Assembly (NCBI RefSeq): GCF_937770335.1
Contig: NZ_CALJHY010000004.1
Coordinates: 248,001 to 312,000, forward strand
From: an uncultured Glaciecola sp.
GTDB lineage: Bacteria; Pseudomonadota; Gammaproteobacteria; Enterobacterales; Alteromonadaceae
DNA length: 64,000 bases
Direction of reading: 5' to 3'
Of the stretch, positions 56,145-64,000 are shown in pieces. Within the stretch, counting starts at the first letter, position 1. Each line of letters starts with the position of its first letter. Both the position numbers and the translations under genes were made by a program. The notes under the pieces were generated by a model. The model was not told where the DNA came from. It was given only the letters and a program-made list of their open reading frames with translations, and ran no database searches.

Positions 56145-58739
56145 TTATAATTTAATTAATGGTGACATGTACAAGCTGTTCGCCATTAATTTGCTAGTGC
56201 CGTCCCAGTAACCACGGAAGTGAATATTATCGACGAAGCCTATTACCACTCCTTTACCAACAGGCTTAGCAACAATTGCAGTTGTTTTGCCAATTAGCTT
56301 TTGTAACTCATCAGCAGTGTAACCCGCGACAAGCGGCTTTCCTTGATAGGTAGCAACTTCATTGAAAGGGTCATTTGAGGGTTTCATTACCATATTTGTC
56401 GTTTTAAATAGAGGTAAATCACTATCTTCATAACCAAACATAAGCGGATGGGTAAGATCAACATCCGCACGGTAAACCGAACCCGCGATCAATTTTTTAG
56501 CAGCAAGCGCATCTTTGTCTCCAAAACCAAGTCCCTGAGTACTAAACGCTTCGTCTACTTTACTGTTTGCTATAACCTCATTATCAATCCATTTTTTCTT
56601 ACTAAACCAACGTACGGCTGATTTTTGACCAATCAGGATACCGCCTTTTTTAACCCACTCTTTTATTCCAGCGGCAGTGTCGTCATTGACTGAGGTATAA
56701 GTACCTGAAGCAAACACAATATGCGTATACTCAGAAATATCTCTATCGTTCAAATCCGACAAATCCAATAAGGTGGCTGGCAAGCCTAAACGAGTATCAA
56801 AATAATGCCAAATTTCGCCAACTTCATATTGTGATGTCCCTTTTCCACCAATTAATAATACTTTGGGTAAGGTGACAGGGGCGAATTGCCTGCTGCCCAA
56901 GTCGATCCCTCTTGATGTGAGGCCTGAAGCCACATTATATAAATTAATATTGAGCGTTTTCGCTTGGCTCGACAATATATCAAGCAAGTTAGTTGGTTGT
57001 TGCAGAGCCATTGGAATGACAATTGCGCCTTTGGCAAAATCTCTCGACGTTGTTGATCCCGCAGCGGCAATTTGAGCCGTGAAATCAGCACCAGCCACCC
57101 TTACTTGAACCTCATTACTTAACAAATACTGCAACAGCGCAGGCGCTTTATAATCGTGCCACTCAAATGCATATGCATACACATTTGCGGTAAGCGTTGT
57201 TTGTGCAACTTTGCGTTCAGCAGACTTTTCTGTAGACAACTTACGCATCTCTGATTTGCTAAGCGATGAATAATTTAGATTAAACGCTAAAGGTAAATTC
57301 CAATTTGAAACGTCATAAAATGTGTTGTCCGTAAAGCGCTGACGTTCAGAAAACAATGAGCGAATAAGGCGATATTGAGCTTGGTCAACAGGCACAACGA
57401 GCGCATTATTTGACTGTAATTCTAAACCATCTACTTTTGCATTTTTTGCCACAATAGAGAAATCAATTTGATGAGATGACAGAATTTCTTGAACACGTTC
57501 AAATCTGCTTTGGTCTAAGTTGCCTTGAATAACAAAAGCATTTATTTTGTCATCTTTGATCAATTTTTTTGTGTCTGTATAAAACTGCTTTTGATAAGCC
57601 AGAATCGCACTTTTGTTAGCCACTGAGCCTGCAAACGTCGACAACGATGTTGTGACTTGATTCTGGATCGTATCAGGGAAGCTCAATACACCGTTAACAG
57701 AATCCTGCAGATGCCCACGACTGCTTGCCTGTTCAAACAAAATACCAATGCTGCCATGCGCATCTGGATAGGTAGAGCCTTTGCCATAGTAGAAATCATC
57801 AAAGCTTTCTTGGGTGAAATAGAGCTGCTTTTGATCGTCTAATGCTTGTGCGTGGAAGTCGCCCAAAGCGGCTGTTAATGTTACGTTTGTATCGGGTGTC
57901 CATGGATTTTTACGAGAAGAAATACCGGGTTGAAAAAAGTAAGTACTGTCAGTTCCCATTTCATGGAAATCGGTTAATACATGAGGGCGCCATTGATGAA
58001 ACTCAGCAATACGCGCGCGACTCTCTGGATGAGTAAGTAATAACCAATCACGATTTAAGTCGAACCAGTAGTGATTTGTTCTGCCTGAAGGCCAATGCTC
58101 TCTATGTTCCCTGTGTAACTTGTCGCTCACTAAGGTGTTACCTTTGTGAGAGTTAGCCCATTGTGCGAAACGAGATAAGCCATCTGGGTTTAACGATGGG
58201 TCGAGTAAAATAATATTTTCATTTAACAGATTTTGAACCTCAGCACCGTTCGATGCAGCAAGGTGGTATGCCACTAACATTGAGGCATTGGCACCCGACG
58301 GTTCATTTCCATGTACGCTGTAACCCATATTAATGATTAACGGAGCGTCCGCAGGAGCTGATTTGCCAGCATCAATTCTAGCTACATGTTCTATACGAAG
58401 CTCATCAATATTCGAGTGATTAGACGGACTCGTAATGGTTAGCAATAACAAAGGGCGGTGCTCGTGAGTTCGACCAATCTCCTTAATAGTCACCCTGTCA
58501 GATGCTTCAGCTAATGCATACATATAATTAACTAATTGGTCATGGCGCACATGCCATGTTCCTACTGGGTAGCCAAGAACGTCGGCTGGTAACGGTATGC
58601 TATTGTCGTAATTTTGATCCTTGGGAAGGTAATCAAGGTCGCTATCTTTTGCGAAACTAGGCGCCGCAAACAACGTGCAAAACGTTAGAAAAACGGTCGC
58701 CAAAGACTGTCGACTTATAAAGTGTTGCGGATTAAACAT
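56145..58739 (-). CDS. M14 family zinc carboxypeptidase (periplasmic or secreted)
   Basis: The 864-residue protein has a signal peptide (about 1-30, ending PSFAKD) and an N-terminal M14 carboxypeptidase domain (about 60-340). The zinc-binding HGNEP is present (His/Glu of HxxE), then FDLNRDW and LTDFHEMGTDS, and a later Glu (GILFEQASSRG) acts as general base. The rest (about 350-864) is an extra region with Rossmann- and glutamine-amidotransferase-like portions of unknown role (LLIGGKGTSQYEVGEIWHYFD, HIVFASGTYTSVND). Large M14 proteins like this are common in Alteromonadales and degrade peptides outside the cell. It is inserted between comF and nfuA. Confidence 0.85.
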   Translation of the reverse strand: MFNPQHFISRQSLATVFLTFCTLFAAPSFAKDSDLDYLPKDQNYDNSIPLPADVLGYPVGTWHVRHDQLVNYMYALAEASDRVTIKEIGRTHEHRPLLLLTITSPSNHSNIDELRIEHVARIDAGKSAPADAPLIINMGYSVHGNEPSGANASMLVAYHLAASNGAEVQNLLNENIILLDPSLNPDGLSRFAQWANSHKGNTLVSDKLHREHREHWPSGRTNHYWFDLNRDWLLLTHPESRARIAEFHQWRPHVLTDFHEMGTDSTYFFQPGISSRKNPWTPDTNVTLTAALGDFHAQALDDQKQLYFTQESFDDFYYGKGSTYPDAHGSIGILFEQASSRGHLQDSVNGVLSFPDTIQNQVTTSLSTFAGSVANKSAILAYQKQFYTDTKKLIKDDKINAFVIQGNLDQSRFERVQEILSSHQIDFSIVAKNAKVDGLELQSNNALVVPVDQAQYRLIRSLFSERQRFTDNTFYDVSNWNLPLAFNLNYSSLSKSEMRKLSTEKSAERKVAQTTLTANVYAYAFEWHDYKAPALLQYLLSNEVQVRVAGADFTAQIAAAGSTTSRDFAKGAIVIPMALQQPTNLLDILSSQAKTLNINLYNVASGLTSRGIDLGSRQFAPVTLPKVLLIGGKGTSQYEVGEIWHYFDTRLGLPATLLDLSDLNDRDISEYTHIVFASGTYTSVNDDTAAGIKEWVKKGGILIGQKSAVRWFSKKKWIDNEVIANSKVDEAFSTQGLGFGDKDALAAKKLIAGSVYRADVDLTHPLMFGYEDSDLPLFKTTNMVMKPSNDPFNEVATYQGKPLVAGYTADELQKLIGKTTAIVAKPVGKGVVIGFVDNIHFRGYWDGTSKLMANSLYMSPLIKL

Positions 58740-58954
58740 ATAGATTCCTTTATGTGCTGTCTTATTTTATTATGGTGACAAGGACGCGTTGAATATTCAA
58801 GGCGCAAGCATCTTACCCTATATCGTAATACTTAAAAGCCTAGACTAATATTTAAAACCTCAATCTCATCCTCAAAAGCCAACTCAAATCCCTGAAATCT
58901 CACTATTTGTTAATCGATAAACCGATTTTTTATAAAATAGTTACAAAAATACTA

Positions 58955-58980
58955 ATACCCGACTGTTTTACTCAGGTAAT
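58955..58980. promoter_or_regulatory. IscR type 1-like operator upstream of nfuA
   Basis: The 26 bases beginning ATACCCGACTG and ending TTTTACTCAGGTAAT closely match the IscR type 1 pattern (YYGACTnnTTTACTCnGGTAT). They overlap a promoter-like region (TATTAT at 58986-58991), about 50 bases before the nfuA ATG. IscR represses Fe-S biogenesis genes when clusters are plentiful. Confidence 0.55.
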
Positions 58981-59027
58981 TTTGCTATTATAGTCGTCAT
59001 AAATTAATTTCACTTGGGGAGGTCATT

Positions 59028-59606
59028 ATGATCACTATATCGGAATCAGCACAAACTCACTTTGGTAAACTTTTATCGCAACAAGGTGAAGGCACCAATA
59101 TTAGAGTATTTGTGGTAAATCCAGGTACCTCAACGGCTGAATGTGGCGTGTCCTATTGCCCAGCAGATGCCGTAGAAGAAGCAGATGTTACGCTTCCTTT
59201 TAATGGTTTTAATGCCGTTGTTGATAAAGAAAGTGCGCCATATTTGGAAGAAGCAGAAATTGATTTTGTTACCGACCAAATGGGCTCGCAGTTAACGCTT
59301 AAAGCACCAAATGCGAAAGCCAAGAAGTTAAGTGATGATGCAAGCTTGGTTGAACGCGTTAATTATATGATCGAAACAGATGTTAATCCCGGTCTTGCAA
59401 GCCACGGCGGGAAAGTAGTTTTGGTTGAAATAACTGAAAATAAGACTGCTGTCTTGCAATTTGGCGGTGGCTGCAATGGTTGCTCTCAGGTCGACGTGAC
59501 ATTAAAGAACGGTATTGAAAAGCAGATGTTAGTTGAGTTTGAAGGTGAAATATTGGCTGTGAAAGACGCGACTGAGCATGAAGCGGGTGAGCATTCTTAC
59601 TACTAA
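59028..59606 (+). CDS. nfuA: Fe-S biogenesis scaffold/carrier NfuA
   Basis: The 192-residue protein has a degenerate A-type domain (about 1-95; no conserved Cys triad, [17 protein letters not shown]) and a C-terminal Nfu domain with Cys149 and Cys152 ([19 protein letters not shown]). This is the standard NfuA architecture. A homodimer holds a [4Fe-4S] cluster between the CxxC pairs and hands it to target enzymes, especially under iron or oxidative stress. GGGGAGG lies just upstream of the ATG, giving strong initiation. The IscR-like site before it fits such control. Confidence 0.94.
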   Translation: MITISESAQTHFGKLLSQQGEGTNIRVFVVNPGTSTAECGVSYCPADAVEEADVTLPFNGFNAVVDKESAPYLEEAEIDFVTDQMGSQLTLKAPNAKAKKLSDDASLVERVNYMIETDVNPGLASHGGKVVLVEITENKTAVLQFGGGCNGCSQVDVTLKNGIEKQMLVEFEGEILAVKDATEHEAGEHSYY

Positions 59607-59700
59607 ATATAATAGATATTAGTAGCTATACGCAACAGACTTCATTAATCTGCTATGGTTAGTGAAGTTGATGTTTATAGGAGAGTGAGGCGCATGCTTG

Positions 59701-59985
59701 ATGAATAGCTGGATAGAGAAAATAACCCACGAACCACTTAGACATTGGCTGCGTTTTATAAAGGGCTTCGCTATTTTTATGGTTGGTGTTGCTTTGTGGT
59801 ACTCAGACCTAGGTTTAGTGTACTTAGGCGTTTCAGACGCTGCGGTAAATAGTTACAGCGATCCATCAAAAATTATCGCGTTAGTGTTTTTATTTTTCGG
59901 TACTATTATATCGGCCATTGGCTACTTACAAATTCTTGTTTGCAGACTGTTACCTAGCAAGACTGGACTCCCCCGCAATCAATAG
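59701..59985 (+). CDS. Small two-helix membrane protein of unknown function
   Basis: I chose the ATG at 59701 (94 residues) behind GAGTGAGG. The protein has two hydrophobic segments (about 18-40 and 55-80: FIKGFAIFMVGVALWY and IALVFLFFGTIISAIGYL) separated by a short loop with Asp/Ser. No family is recognised. It is downstream of nfuA by about 95 bases and may be cotranscribed. Confidence 0.55.
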   Translation: MNSWIEKITHEPLRHWLRFIKGFAIFMVGVALWYSDLGLVYLGVSDAAVNSYSDPSKIIALVFLFFGTIISAIGYLQILVCRLLPSKTGLPRNQ

Positions 59986-60083
59986 AATTCATTACCAATA
60001 AAAAGATTGACCATATCTAATAACGGTGGCCGAGTGCTGGTCAATGATGCGGTCGTATCTCGTTGCCCAGCCAACGTTTTATT

Positions 60084-60905
60084 TCAGCTACTTTTGCGTC
60101 TTACAGCAATAGATAATCCTAACACTAATAGCGACCACAGTACGCTACCGCCCGCATAACCTCCTCTGCGTTCAACCTTTGCGACTTTATCCTCTTTCAC
60201 TCGCGTTCTAAAAGTTGCTAGTTCTATATCAAGATTTTTACTCATGTCGGCTACGGCTAGCGCATACCCTTCAATCGATTTCTCTGCTAATACAGCGTCG
60301 ATTTTAATCGCGGTGGAGCTTTCTGATAGTTTATTGATGCCTGGAGCCCTGAATAACATTTTTCGGCTCTTTACATCAAAAACCGCTGTATCTACAAAGG
60401 TTTGAACCGAATTGTCATTTGCTGGTATCAGGTACATTCCAACGATCGTCCAATATAACAATGCGCCTTTTTTCTCTAAAGACTGAGTAACTTGGTCATA
60501 CGAAACCAGTGCCATGACGTCTACGTCATAAAGTCGAGACACCTGCTCTAGTGTAGTGAAACCCTCTCCACCCTGTAAATAGTCGCTAGGAATAATTTCA
60601 ATTTTGTCAATATAGTCATATTGTAAGAATGACTTTTTTACTTGTTCAAGTAATTCAACTTGGTTACTTCGGTGGATACCATTTTGCGCCCAATTTTTTG
60701 ATGGGACAAAGGCGAGTCCTACTTTAACTGGTAATGTAAGAACGGGAATTTCAGCTGAATGCTCGGTACGACTACTCTCATCAGGGTACAAAAAATTCAT
60801 CAAACTGCTGGAAACCGTCTTTTTATTACCATTGAGATGAAGCGGTGAACTACATGCACTTAATGCGAACAAGCTAACAAAGACTATCGTTAATTTAAAT
60901 CTCAT
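60084..60905 (-). CDS. Rhombotarget-type lipoprotein with GlyGly-CTERM tail
   Basis: The 273-residue protein has a lipobox (LSAC, Cys18), a conserved periplasmic domain (about 40-240; LPVKVGLAFVPSKNWAQNG, EVSRLYDVDVMALVSYDQV, DTAVFDVKSRKMLFRAPG) and a C-terminal GGYAGG followed by a hydrophobic helix (SVLWSLLVLGLSIAV) and RRK. Gly-Gly then helix then basic end is the GlyGly-CTERM sorting signal, cut by rhombosortase, and the body matches the family named rhombotarget lipoprotein. It would be processed and moved to the cell surface. The rhombosortase itself is not visible in this window. Confidence 0.8.
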   Translation of the reverse strand: MRFKLTIVFVSLFALSACSSPLHLNGNKKTVSSSLMNFLYPDESSRTEHSAEIPVLTLPVKVGLAFVPSKNWAQNGIHRSNQVELLEQVKKSFLQYDYIDKIEIIPSDYLQGGEGFTTLEQVSRLYDVDVMALVSYDQVTQSLEKKGALLYWTIVGMYLIPANDNSVQTFVDTAVFDVKSRKMLFRAPGINKLSESSTAIKIDAVLAEKSIEGYALAVADMSKNLDIELATFRTRVKEDKVAKVERRGGYAGGSVLWSLLVLGLSIAVRRKSS

Positions 60906-61215
60906 TACGTATCCTTACTGGGGGTTAGGTTAGACTAGCCTAAAATTGTTTTTTGGAATCGCACGCTAAGATCAAAAAAATAGTTAGGCTAGACGCGTTA
61001 TTGTAAACGTTAACTAATTGAAATTAATATTAGCGTTAATCAGACTCATCAAGCGAGTAATTAGTTCACTCCTAGCATTGAGGTGGCAAGGACAATAGTG
61101 GCAAACTGATTAAAACGATCGCTGAGTAAAATAATGATAAAGTAACGTCAACGTTAGCAATAAAACGAGCCAGCGACTGACGATATTTAGTTTTATGACT
61201 ACAAATATTTATTCA
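60906..61215. other. Gene-free stretch upstream of the lipoprotein gene
   Basis: About 310 bases with no coding-like frame and no clear operator. It carries the lipoprotein promoter and the 3' flank of the sulfotransferase-like gene. Confidence 0.45.
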
Positions 61216-61953
61216 TTAAATATGCTTTTCTTGTTCCGATAACTGTTGACACATATACTTATAATAACGCATATTTTTCTTAATCAATGCCTCCACACGG
61301 CTGGGCATTTTCTCTCCATTTATAGGCCTTTTATTATCAGTAAATCCTTGACTGTTAATGGCATCAAGGTGCCAAGATTCTCTTCCTTTCCAGTTATCTC
61401 TGGACCCCGACTGCCATATTAAAGCGTGACTTGGCATATCATGATCAATGTATGCAAAGTACTGTTTTACTACTTGAGCTGGCGCTTGTATCAGTTGAGT
61501 AGCATTGATGATGAAAGGCTTTATACCCGTTACTCGATGTATCTTATCAAATAATACCTGCTGACCTTCAAACCCAGTTTCATTTTCATGGAAATCTGAG
61601 CGCATCTTATATAGTGAAGGGATTGACAGACGAGGATCTCTTATCAAGAAGGTATGTGTGGCAGATTTTATCTGACTATCGAAAATGAAGGGCGTTGCGT
61701 GATAAGCCATGTCTTTTACAAATACAGGCTTGGACTGATTATTATTCGAGAGCGAGTCAAAAAAAGTATTGAATTGCGCTTGTGCTGAGTCAAAATCGTT
61801 GGCTGAAATTATGCTTTGTTTATAAATATCAATAAATGGCTCGCCAATCACATTAAATTGACCGGTATTTGCCATCATTTTCTCGAAAGCGGTGCTGATA
61901 GACCGAGGCACACACCAAAGGAAATTAGGTAAACGGACTATTGCTTTTGTCAA
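61216..61953 (-). CDS. Sulfotransferase-like P-loop protein
   Basis: The 245-residue protein starts with LPNFLWCVPRSISTAFEKMM, a sulfotransferase-type PAPS loop (PRSxSTAxE), and continues with GEPFIDIYKQS, PVFVKDMAYH and LIRDPRLSIPSLYKM, the 3'-phosphate-binding region. The start is TTG at 61953, preceded by AGGT at a good distance; no ATG lies close. The likely reaction is transfer of sulfate from PAPS to a small acceptor, but members of this group are poorly characterised. It is between the lipoprotein and a MATE pump, without tight coupling. Confidence 0.72.
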   Translation of the reverse strand: MTKAIVRLPNFLWCVPRSISTAFEKMMANTGQFNVIGEPFIDIYKQSIISANDFDSAQAQFNTFFDSLSNNNQSKPVFVKDMAYHATPFIFDSQIKSATHTFLIRDPRLSIPSLYKMRSDFHENETGFEGQQVLFDKIHRVTGIKPFIINATQLIQAPAQVVKQYFAYIDHDMPSHALIWQSGSRDNWKGRESWHLDAINSQGFTDNKRPINGEKMPSRVEALIKKNMRYYKYMCQQLSEQEKHI

Positions 61954-62041
61954 ACTGGGCTACCTGTTATTGATTGTTGTCTTATAAGCTGAAACGCCTA
62001 AGTTCATAAATATGACCCGCATCTTGTTAGAAGTAAAATAA

Positions 62042-63403
62042 TTAACCAACATAATTAGTAAAAATACGCTGTTGCGGTTTGTTTATCAAAAATACATACC
62101 AACTACCTAAAATAGCCCCCCTAAACGCGAGAAAACTAAGTAGTGCGATCCATAAGCCAACATTGCCTAAGTCTGTAACAAACCACCAAATTAGAAAAAA
62201 TCCAAATATCGCACTCAATATCATAGAATCTCGCATTGCTTTACCCTTGCTCAGCCCCACAAATACACCATCAAACAGGAAACACCAATGCGCAACTAGC
62301 GGCAGAATGATCATGAGGCCAAGATAGTTAGATGCTTCTTCTTGCAGCGCCGTTTGATTTGTTAGCAACTGAATAATCTGCGTACCAAATTGCCAAAACA
62401 CGACAGCGTAAACTATTGCAAACAAACTCGACCAAAGCAAGCCGACTCTGACATGATAGGCCAAAGCCGTTTCGTTTTTCTTGCCCTTTTCTTCGCCAAC
62501 TAAAGCTTCAACTGCATTGGCAACGCCATCTAACCCCAAAGCAATAAGTGCAAAAAACTGCATCAATATTGCGTTGGTTGCTGCAACTTGTGCTCCCATG
62601 CCAGCACCTGTAAAGATAATGAACGCAAGCGTAAATTGCAGTGCCAAGTTACGAAATAAAATATCAGAATTAAGGGTTAATAAAGGCTTTAATGACATCC
62701 ATTTTAACCAACTCGATTTAAACAAAGTCATGTTAACTAGGCTCTTAGTCGCCAAGAGCGAAAGCCCCAAAAGTGCAAATTCAGCCACAACCGTTGCGGC
62801 AGCTACGCCCTTAACACCCCATTCAAATACAAAGACAAACAAAAGACTAAAAATGATATTTATAACGTTAACCGCAAGCTGAAGCAACAGTACTGTTTTG
62901 GTTTTTTGCTGACCAATTAACCATCCTACTAAGGCCATATTGGCAAGAGCTGCAGGCGCACCCCATATTCGGATATTAAAATAAGCTTGCGTGCTCTCGG
63001 ACAGCAGTTTTGAGGATTGTGCGAAATACAAACCGGCATTCAATAAGGGCGATTGGAGTAATATAAACAATAGGCCCAACACTATTCCGAAGCAGACACC
63101 TTGCACCAATACTTTTGTGCGTCTTTGTTGTTCATCAACTTCAATATTACTACGACCTGCTTGGGCGCTTAATCCAGTGGTCGACATCTTTAGGAAGCCA
63201 CAAATCCAATAGAGTTGAGTTAAAATTAGGGTACCAATAGATGCCCCGGCCAAATAGTGGGTCGCATCCATATGTCCTAAAATGGCAGTGTCCACCAATC
63301 CTAATAAGGGGGTCGTAATATTCGCTAAAATTAATGGGATAGCTAAGAAAAATAGATGCCAAACATGCGGTTTTTGCCCGCCAGATTCAGTTTGTTGCAT
63401 CAT
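62042..63403 (-). CDS. MATE-family efflux transporter (DinF-like)
   Basis: The 453-residue membrane protein has the twelve-helix MATE arrangement. It starts with HLFFLAIPLILANITTPLLGLVDTAILGHMD, the classic MATE N-terminus, and the second half repeats the pattern (ALGLDGVANAVEALVGEEKG). DinF-like members export organic cations or protect from oxidative damage using sodium or protons. ATG 63403 follows GGTAATTA. It is divergent from the polysaccharide deacetylase gene. Confidence 0.9.
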   Translation of the reverse strand: MMQQTESGGQKPHVWHLFFLAIPLILANITTPLLGLVDTAILGHMDATHYLAGASIGTLILTQLYWICGFLKMSTTGLSAQAGRSNIEVDEQQRRTKVLVQGVCFGIVLGLLFILLQSPLLNAGLYFAQSSKLLSESTQAYFNIRIWGAPAALANMALVGWLIGQQKTKTVLLLQLAVNVINIIFSLLFVFVFEWGVKGVAAATVVAEFALLGLSLLATKSLVNMTLFKSSWLKWMSLKPLLTLNSDILFRNLALQFTLAFIIFTGAGMGAQVAATNAILMQFFALIALGLDGVANAVEALVGEEKGKKNETALAYHVRVGLLWSSLFAIVYAVVFWQFGTQIIQLLTNQTALQEEASNYLGLMIILPLVAHWCFLFDGVFVGLSKGKAMRDSMILSAIFGFFLIWWFVTDLGNVGLWIALLSFLAFRGAILGSWYVFLINKPQQRIFTNYVG

Positions 63404-63477
63404 GCTATTAATTACCTTTTACGATATGCTTAACTATTGGTAGCATGGGAGACTAACGCCATTACGCGGCCCGAGCA

Positions 63478-64000
63478 ATGATTAACGCTTTTTTGAAAAA
63501 ATACACAACTTCGCGAACAGTTGCAGTAACCCTCCTGCTAACTGCACTTTCATTTTCAGCTCATGGCTATAAAGTAAAGATGCAGGGCGAGATTGTTCAA
63601 CCATCGAGTGAATCGGCGGAATTCGCAACAACACAAAATCTTTTAAGTGCACAAAAATTGCTATTGAAGGCCGCCAGCAGTGAACACAGCTTTGTTATTC
63701 TGCTTTATCATCATGTTGGAACCGACACGCCAAGGAGTACTTCGGTTACTCCAGAAGAACTGGAACAACATATGGCTTATTTGGCCGAAAACCATACCGT
63801 TATCTCTTTAGATACTGCAATTAATGGACTCAACAACAAAACCCCTTTTCCCGAGCGTGCAGTGGTCATCACTTTTGATGATGGCTATAAAAATATATTG
63901 GATAACGGCCACTCTATTTTAAAGAAGTACGGGTTTGAATATACCATTTTTATAAATCCTGCTCAGATCGATTTATTAAGTTCTCAGTTGTCGTGGGAGG
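63478..64000 (+). CDS. Polysaccharide deacetylase family protein (3' end outside window)
   Basis: The frame opens at ATG 63478 and runs to the window end (174 codons seen). It has a signal peptide (about 1-29; VAVTLLLTALSFSAHG), then SFVILLYHHVGTD and the NodB motif ITFDDGYKN (catalytic Asp pair), followed by LKKYGFEYTIFINP. Enzymes of this family remove acetyl groups from N-acetylglucosamine polymers or other glycans in the periplasm or outside. The MATE gene is divergent, with about 75 bases between them. Confidence 0.85.
   Translation, partial: MINAFLKKYTTSRTVAVTLLLTALSFSAHGYKVKMQGEIVQPSSESAEFATTQNLLSAQKLLLKAASSEHSFVILLYHHVGTDTPRSTSVTPEELEQHMAYLAENHTVISLDTAINGLNNKTPFPERAVVITFDDGYKNILDNGHSILKKYGFEYTIFINPAQIDLLSSQLSWE

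Noticed and set aside
60010-60050. TTGACCA...TGGTCAA inverted repeat after the small membrane protein gene
   Set aside because: Seven-base arms with a loop of more than 20 bases and no T-tract; not a convincing terminator.
1-64000. tRNA, rRNA, CRISPR arrays, prophage or intact insertion sequences
   Set aside because: No cloverleaf-like, repeat-spacer, integrase or transposase patterns were recognised while reading through.

Overview
The window is a contiguous piece of chromosome from a Gram-negative, moderately AT-rich gammaproteobacterium. The gene content and order point to the Alteromonadales, probably the Alteromonadaceae near Glaciecola/Paraglaciecola. The reasons are the type II secretion genes followed by yrfG-nudE-cysQ, the yheU-yheT-yheS/yheV/slyX/fkpA block, bioH-comF-nfuA, a TonB-dependent receptor, a subtilisin with a PPC domain, and a GlyGly-CTERM lipoprotein. 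The genus is an inference. No rRNA, tRNA, CRISPR array, prophage or intact insertion sequence was seen.

Layout. 1-4551: 3' part of a type II secretion operon (gspI partial, J, K, L, M, N). 4627-7325: nucleotide housekeeping (yjjX, yrfG, nudE, cysQ). 7326-10958: AT-rich accessory stretch with a frameshifted S41-peptidase remnant, a DUF6090-type membrane protein typical of Bacteroidota, long non-coding DNA with a Fur-like palindrome, and a small exported protein. 10959-13175: di-haem cytochrome lipoprotein. 13415-22241: a copper/silver efflux locus on the minus strand. It comprises a CopL-like metal-binding protein, a CusC-, CusB- (with fused CusF-like domain) and CusA-type efflux pump, and two PepSY membrane proteins, one carrying an NqrF-like 2Fe-2S ferredoxin domain. 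22474-28546: YceI, a 2OG-Fe(II) dioxygenase, a TPR-sulfotransferase and a TonB-dependent receptor. 28843-31302: BCCT transporter plus MarR regulator. 31610-34535: PPK2, glutaredoxin-like protein, MFS exporter.

34603-42497 is the conserved yhe/sly/fkp neighbourhood with local insertions (class I methyltransferase/spermidine-synthase-like protein, rhomboid protease, thioesterase, WD40 lipoprotein). 43402-45042 is a secreted subtilisin. 45605-48336 is a divergent pair: a protein clearly derived from malate synthase G but lacking the C-terminal half and key metal ligands, and a two-domain XRE regulator of the ScfR/DUF3612 type, with a perfect palindrome in the shared promoter region. 48402-52962: DUF502 membrane protein, greB, tex and a YiiX-like hydrolase. 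53017-54177: SprA-related metalloprotease plus a small protein with a flagellar rod/hook C-terminal motif. 54339-59606: bioH, comF/gntX, an M14 carboxypeptidase and nfuA behind a good IscR type 1-like site. 59701-64000: small membrane protein, rhombotarget-type GlyGly-CTERM lipoprotein, sulfotransferase-like protein, MATE transporter and the start of a polysaccharide deacetylase.

The most unusual points are the truncated malate-synthase-like protein beside its likely metabolic regulator, the Cus operon extended by PepSY and PepSY-ferredoxin proteins, the receptor/sulfotransferase/dioxygenase cluster, and the GlyGly-CTERM lipoprotein. All calls come from reading the sequence and remembered family features. 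No database search was run.
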